NCBI RefSeq assembly: GCF_036287235.1
Contig: NZ_CP142850.1
Span: forward strand, 1,629,127-1,693,126
DNA: 64,000 bases
Origin: Exiguobacterium sp. 9-2
GTDB lineage: Bacteria > Bacillota > Bacilli > Exiguobacteriales > Exiguobacteriaceae
Direction of reading: 5' to 3'
Shown: one piece after another, positions 60,334 to 64,000 of the stretch
How positions within the stretch are numbered: the stretch's first letter is position 1
Layout: each line of letters begins with the position of its first letter
Position numbers and translations under genes: made by a program
The notes under the pieces: generated by a model
What the model saw: the letters and a program-made list of their open reading frames with translations, nothing else
Told to the model about the DNA's origin: nothing
Databases searched by the model: none

Positions 60334-60382
60334 AAAAAGACAAGAAGAGCATTAAAAGTTTGCTCTTCTTGTCTTTTTTTAA
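60332..60382. terminator. Strong bidirectional terminator
   Basis: Nineteen-base arms AAAAAAAGACAAGAAGAGC (60332-60350) and complement (60362-60380) with an 11-nt loop, between the Lrp gene and the convergent antiporter gene. Confidence 0.95.
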
Positions 60383-60385
60383 ATA

Positions 60386-62401
60386 TTATTCAACGTATTC
60401 GTAGAGAACGACACTCTCGATATAGTGAATGAAGCGGCGTAACTCCTTCTCCTCTTCGTTCGAGAGATCCCCTTCTTTTGACATATTGGCGATTTCAAGA
60501 CGCTGGACTTCGATGGCTTTCAAGCAGAGCTCTTCCTTCTGCTGATCGACGTCCTTGCCACCGATTGGTGATGACCAACGCGTATGTTTGAAACGAAGTC
60601 GTTTATAGAACTCAAGCACACTTTGAACGACGTCTGGTGGATAAGACGTGCGGCAATTCTCGAGACGTTCGATGACTGTGCCCATGACCTTTTCATACAG
60701 ATCATGCTCGACTTGCGTCATTTGAATTAACGCATCCGATGACATGTTCGATCGTTTCCGTTTCCACCACAATTTACGAATCGGCTGGACGATCTGGAAA
60801 CGCGAATCCTTACCGATCGCCTTGCGACGATTTTCAATCGAGCGGAAAACATCCTTTTTCAGCAGATCCGGCACCTTGTTCTCAGCGACGAAACGTTTTG
60901 ATTCTTCCTTTTCCCACTGGACGGCTTCAAGACGAAGTGCCTTCAACTGATCATTGAATTGATCGAGCTCTTCTTGACTTTTTTCCTGCGCGCGCAACAA
61001 CCGGAGCATCACATGATACTCATTGAGTAAATCAAACGCAACGACCGCATTGTCTTCGTCCGTCACTTGTTTGATCTCTGAGATCGCCCGGCGAATCATC
61101 CGTTGTTTTTGGGCATTCAGGTCGAGTGCGATCGGCGTTGCCGCCTCACCACGGTTCAATACCGGTAAGAGAATCGTCGCGAGAACGAGCGTATAGATGA
61201 TGACACCCGCTGCAAGGAAGATAATCAATGAGCGTTCCGGGAAGGCTTCGCCGGACTCCGTCAAGAACGGTAATGACAAGACCCCGACCATCGTGATCGT
61301 TCCGCGAACCCCGACTAGTGTCGTAATCAAATCCTGCTTAAAGACCGGTCGACGATGATCGCGGTCCTCTTTTTTAAAGAACCGATGATCGAACCAATTG
61401 AAGAACATCGTCCAGACGAGACGGATCGCGAGAATGAATGAACCGATCTCGATGACATATAGCATCAGACGCCAGTTGTTGATCGCGTCATCCGCAAAAA
61501 TCTCGCGTGTCGCTTCTGGCAACGTCAAACCGAGCAATAAGAAGATAATCCCGTTTAACGTATACGCAATCATCGTCCAGATGTTATCCGTCAACGTCTG
61601 CTCTTGCGCAAAGAACGTTTCTGTTCGTTCTTTGATCAAGGCATGCAAGATACCACCTGTGACGACGGCGATGACGCCTGATGCATGAAATCCTTCTTCA
61701 GCAACGAAGAAGATGATAAATGGTGTCAGGATTTGCAGTAAAGCGTAGAAGACGACATCTTCAATACCCGCTCGACGCAAGCGTACCTTGAGAAAGTTCA
61801 TCGTGAGCGAAATCAACAATCCGATCAAGGCTCCAACGAAGAACATGTAAAAGAACTCTGTTGTCGCACTCTGAATCGAGAAGTAACCCGTGACAACAGC
61901 GGCAACAGCATAACTGAACGCGACTAATCCCGATGCATCATTAATCAGCGATTCTCCGCGAACGAGTGTCAAGATTTGTTCTGGAATCTGGACACGTTTT
62001 GCAATTCCGTTGACGGCAATTGGATCCGTTGGCGATAAGATTGCGGCTAAGGCAAACGCAGCAGCGACTGGAATGACCGGAATCAACCAATTGATGAAGT
62101 ATCCTCCGACGATCGTCGTCAATAAGACGAGGATGATTGCATTACCGAAGATCGCTGTGCGCATCCGCCACAAATCTTCGCGTGGAAAGTGAGAGCTATC
62201 GTTATAAAGTAACGGAGCAATAAATAACAGGAGGAACCATTCGGATTCGACCTCAATCGTCAAGCCACTCATCAGGAGAGCAGCGACGGTTCCGGCAATG
62301 ATTTGGATCAAAGCCGTTGGGATGAAACGGATGTAATGTCCGACGACTTGCGTCAGTAAGATGAGCGCAAGCATCAATAAAATCAGTGATAGTGTTTCCA
62401 T
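60386..62401 (-). CDS. CPA1-type Na+/H+ antiporter
   Basis: A 671-residue cation/proton antiporter of the CPA1 family. About twelve membrane segments occupy residues 1-420, with the conserved FALAAILSPTDPIAV and ESLINDASGLVAFSY (Asp residues of the ion site). A long cytosolic C-terminal helical region (residues 440-671) with KSQEELDQFNDQLKAL probably regulates it. It exports Na+ and sets pH homeostasis. GGAAGGGG precedes the ATG. Confidence 0.88.
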   Translation of the reverse strand: METLSLILLMLALILLTQVVGHYIRFIPTALIQIIAGTVAALLMSGLTIEVESEWFLLLFIAPLLYNDSSHFPREDLWRMRTAIFGNAIILVLLTTIVGGYFINWLIPVIPVAAAFALAAILSPTDPIAVNGIAKRVQIPEQILTLVRGESLINDASGLVAFSYAVAAVVTGYFSIQSATTEFFYMFFVGALIGLLISLTMNFLKVRLRRAGIEDVVFYALLQILTPFIIFFVAEEGFHASGVIAVVTGGILHALIKERTETFFAQEQTLTDNIWTMIAYTLNGIIFLLLGLTLPEATREIFADDAINNWRLMLYVIEIGSFILAIRLVWTMFFNWFDHRFFKKEDRDHRRPVFKQDLITTLVGVRGTITMVGVLSLPFLTESGEAFPERSLIIFLAAGVIIYTLVLATILLPVLNRGEAATPIALDLNAQKQRMIRRAISEIKQVTDEDNAVVAFDLLNEYHVMLRLLRAQEKSQEELDQFNDQLKALRLEAVQWEKEESKRFVAENKVPDLLKKDVFRSIENRRKAIGKDSRFQIVQPIRKLWWKRKRSNMSSDALIQMTQVEHDLYEKVMGTVIERLENCRTSYPPDVVQSVLEFYKRLRFKHTRWSSPIGGKDVDQQKEELCLKAIEVQRLEIANMSKEGDLSNEEEKELRRFIHYIESVVLYEYVE

Positions 62402-62457
62402 GGAAGACCCCTTCCTCTATTGTTTCTTTCTAGCTATATCGTAACATAGTTTTTTGA

Positions 62458-63366
62458 TCAATTCTGTCCGAACGGCTTATCGGACTGTTGCACAGCGATC
62501 ATTTTTTCTGCTTGACGAATCAATTGTTCGCGGAGATCCTGCGGTTCTATGACTCGAACTTCCGGACCGAGCCGCATCAATTGTCGTCCTAAAAAAGTGA
62601 GCTCGCGAATCGGAATTTGCCATGTTCGGTCACGACGAAGAGGTAAAATGCCTTCGAGCATTCGTTCACCTAAAGAAGTTAATTCTAGTTTCACCGTCGT
62701 CATCGGTACATGTGTCATGTTCTTTTCTAAATCAGAAAAGGTCAAATCAGTTGCTGGCAACTCATGAAGCGATACACCTAGAACTCGGTCGACACGGAAC
62801 TGCCGAAATCCACGGTCAGTCCGTCCATAAAAATACCAGCGATTCTGTTCGAACGATAAACCAATCGGATCTACAACGATCATGCGTCGTCCTTTTGTCG
62901 TCTCATAGAGAATATTCCCCATACGTCCGCTCTCTAAAAGGTCGAGTAACGCAGGATTTTGCGGTGACGGTGGTGTATCGACCGCTTGAAATCGAAAGCG
63001 GTCTTTCCATTTTACAATCTGTTGCTCCGTCATCTTCGGTAACTCGTTCGCATAGCGTTCAGCGACTTCCTGGCGGATCGTCCCGAACGGAAAATCTGGA
63101 ATCTGACCGACCCATTCGAGTAGCATGAACAAGACAATCGTCTCTTCATTTGTCAAAACGAGTGGCGGCATATTCCGGTGCGGCAGCATCCGGTAGCCCC
63201 CGGCTATGCCCGGTTCACTGTAAATCGGATAACCATTTGCTTCAAGAACGGTCATGTCTCGTTGAATCGTCCGGATCGATACCTTACATTCTTCCGCTAG
63301 CATACGTGCAGAAAAGTGTTCCCCCCGGTTTAATAAACGGACCAAACGCCATTGTCTCGTATTCAT
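62458..63366 (-). CDS. WYL-domain HTH transcriptional regulator
   Basis: A 302-residue regulator. N-terminal HTH_11: WRLVRLLNRGEHFSARMLAEE then CKVSIRTIQRDM, followed by a WYL domain containing PIGLSFEQNRWYFYGRTD and the arginine of VDRVLG. WYL domains bind ligands, often DNA-damage or nucleotide signals. ATG 63366 has GAGGAGG 6 nt upstream. The adjacent palindrome suggests autoregulation and control of the divergent DHFR-fold gene. Confidence 0.87.
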   Translation of the reverse strand: MNTRQWRLVRLLNRGEHFSARMLAEECKVSIRTIQRDMTVLEANGYPIYSEPGIAGGYRMLPHRNMPPLVLTNEETIVLFMLLEWVGQIPDFPFGTIRQEVAERYANELPKMTEQQIVKWKDRFRFQAVDTPPSPQNPALLDLLESGRMGNILYETTKGRRMIVVDPIGLSFEQNRWYFYGRTDRGFRQFRVDRVLGVSLHELPATDLTFSDLEKNMTHVPMTTVKLELTSLGERMLEGILPLRRDRTWQIPIRELTFLGRQLMRLGPEVRVIEPQDLREQLIRQAEKMIAVQQSDKPFGQN

Positions 63367-63380
63367 AAAGTTCCTCCTCA

Positions 63381-63408
63381 AATGACGACATCTTTTGTCG
63401 TCATTATA
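63381..63408. promoter_or_regulatory. Operator palindrome between WYL regulator and DHFR-like gene
   Basis: AATGACGACA (63381-63390) and TGTCGTCATT (63396-63405) are perfect 10-bp arms around 5 nt. A minus-strand TATAAT -10 box (63408-63403) overlaps the right arm. Confidence 0.78.
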
Positions 63409-63448
63409 CGCTAAGATGAAGTCACACAAATCTTAAGGAGGAATTTTA

Positions 63449-63973
63449 ATGTCTCAATCTACGACCGTACTGTATATCGCTTGTAGTCTTGATGGAAAAA
63501 TTGCTAGACACGATGGTTCCCTCGACTGGTTATTTGCTGTTGCTGGAGACGGTGATAATGGCTATCAAGCTTTTTATGAACAGATTGGTGCCGTCATCAT
63601 GGGTCGAAAAACGTATGAGGAAGTCCTTCAACTCAGCGAGACGTATCCATACGCGGATATTCCAAGTTATATTTACAGCCGGACACAACGAACGTCAGAG
63701 ACGGTCACCTATACGGATGAACCGCTCGATCAATTACTTGAGCGGATCACACCGACAATTGATGGCAAGGTCTGGCTTGTTGGTGGCGGCGAATTGATTC
63801 AAGAAGCGCTACGGTTACAGTGCGTCAGTTCAATCGAACTCGCGATTGCCCCTGTCATTCTCGGAACGGGCATCCCGTTATTCCCAGAAGGAACCGTTGA
63901 AACGAAACTTCACTTGAAGGACAGTCGTCAATCGGGACAATTCCTGATGGCGACATATGATGTCTTGACTTAA
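63449..63973 (+). CDS. Dihydrofolate reductase/RibD C-terminal family protein
   Basis: A 174-residue protein with the RibD-C/DHFR fold, in the YwjB/YyaP group. SCSLDGKIARHDGSLDWL-like start (IACSLDGKIARHDGSLDWL), GAVIMGRKTYEEVLQL and VWLVGGGELIQEAL are family markers, the last two contacting NADPH. Likely NADPH-dependent reductase with unknown substrate. AAGGAGG lies 8 nt before the ATG. Divergent from the WYL regulator. Confidence 0.88.
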   Translation: MSQSTTVLYIACSLDGKIARHDGSLDWLFAVAGDGDNGYQAFYEQIGAVIMGRKTYEEVLQLSETYPYADIPSYIYSRTQRTSETVTYTDEPLDQLLERITPTIDGKVWLVGGGELIQEALRLQCVSSIELAIAPVILGTGIPLFPEGTVETKLHLKDSRQSGQFLMATYDVLT

Positions 63974-64000
63974 ACAAAACAACAGCCAGTTCGAGAAATC

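Noticed and set aside
62622-63128. 168-codon antisense frame inside the WYL gene
   Set aside because: It lies wholly opposite a well-supported gene, has no ribosome binding site and the product has low-complexity Ser-rich composition.
1-64000. CRISPR arrays, tRNA/rRNA genes, integrases or prophage modules
   Set aside because: No regularly spaced repeats, cloverleaf-like sequences, rRNA-like stretches or phage gene families were seen. The 13-bp and 21-bp repeats are operator-like, not CRISPR.

Overview
The window looks like chromosomal DNA of a low-to-mid GC Firmicute of the order Bacillales, most likely an Exiguobacterium or close relative. This is inferred from the strong AGGAGG-type ribosome binding sites, the use of TTG and GTG starts, the Bacillus-like regulators (MhqR, GanR, PadR, XRE, Lrp types), the gan-type galactan locus and a cre-like CcpA box. 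I see no rRNA, tRNA, CRISPR array, phage module or intact insertion sequence. The window is accessory-metabolism and stress chromosome, with short gaps and many hairpin terminators shared by convergent genes.

Layout. 0-2.4 kb: the tail of an ABC-2 exporter permease, a DUF4129-like membrane protein, DUF2200 and two small membrane or secreted proteins. 2.4-4.6 kb: an MhqR-MhqO-FMN reductase quinone-stress unit with two palindromic operators that fit the promoters. 4.6-9.5 kb: an Lrp/phosphotransferase/peptidase S51 operon, DUF1272, a PadR-DUF4188 pair with a 12-bp-arm operator, and a second S51/histidine phosphatase operon. 9.5-15.6 kb: a hydrolase, an ABC-2 permease/ATPase pair, a sugar ABC importer without an ATPase, and a truncated HTH gene. 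15.5-25.8 kb: a mix of SRPBCC, beta-helix lipoprotein, a frameshifted lipoprotein, phosphatase, esterase, MHS transporter, nucleotidyltransferase, quinone oxidoreductase and DMT transporter genes.

25.8-36.7 kb: a FtsX/LolD-type ABC unit, a decayed beta-lactamase-like gene, and a complete gan-type operon in the order repressor, binding protein, two permeases and GH42 beta-galactosidase, all on the minus strand. It has a phased operator array and a cre-like box. 36.7-43.2 kb: cytidine deaminase with FetAB, Nudix, M3 oligoendopeptidase, an XRE-DUF3169 pair with a 21-bp-period repeat operator, small proteins and an epimerase. 43.2-53 kb: several regulator/effector pairs (PadR-DUF1048, XRE-DUF2178-like, MarR-DUF3147, ArsR-SRPBCC), a second frameshifted lipoprotein, nucleotidyl- and methyltransferases, an HNH-associated-repeat protein, LysR, and a paralogue of the DUF4129-like protein. 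53-64 kb: two SDRs, a phosphotransferase-like protein with an altered active site, a polysaccharide deacetylase lipoprotein, GabD, Nudix, an AhpD-like/Lrp pair, a CPA1 Na+/H+ antiporter and a WYL regulator divergent from a DHFR-fold reductase.

How the genes work together. Most units are small self-contained modules in which a one-component regulator is followed by one or two effectors, often overlapping by 4 bp. Many have a palindrome at the promoter that suggests autoregulation. The two sugar importers lack ATPases and presumably borrow a shared MsmX-type ATPase encoded elsewhere. I did not find a convincing new multi-gene system. The strongest leads are the operator arrays, the two lipoprotein genes frameshifted just after or within the signal peptide, and the paired DUF4129-like proteins.
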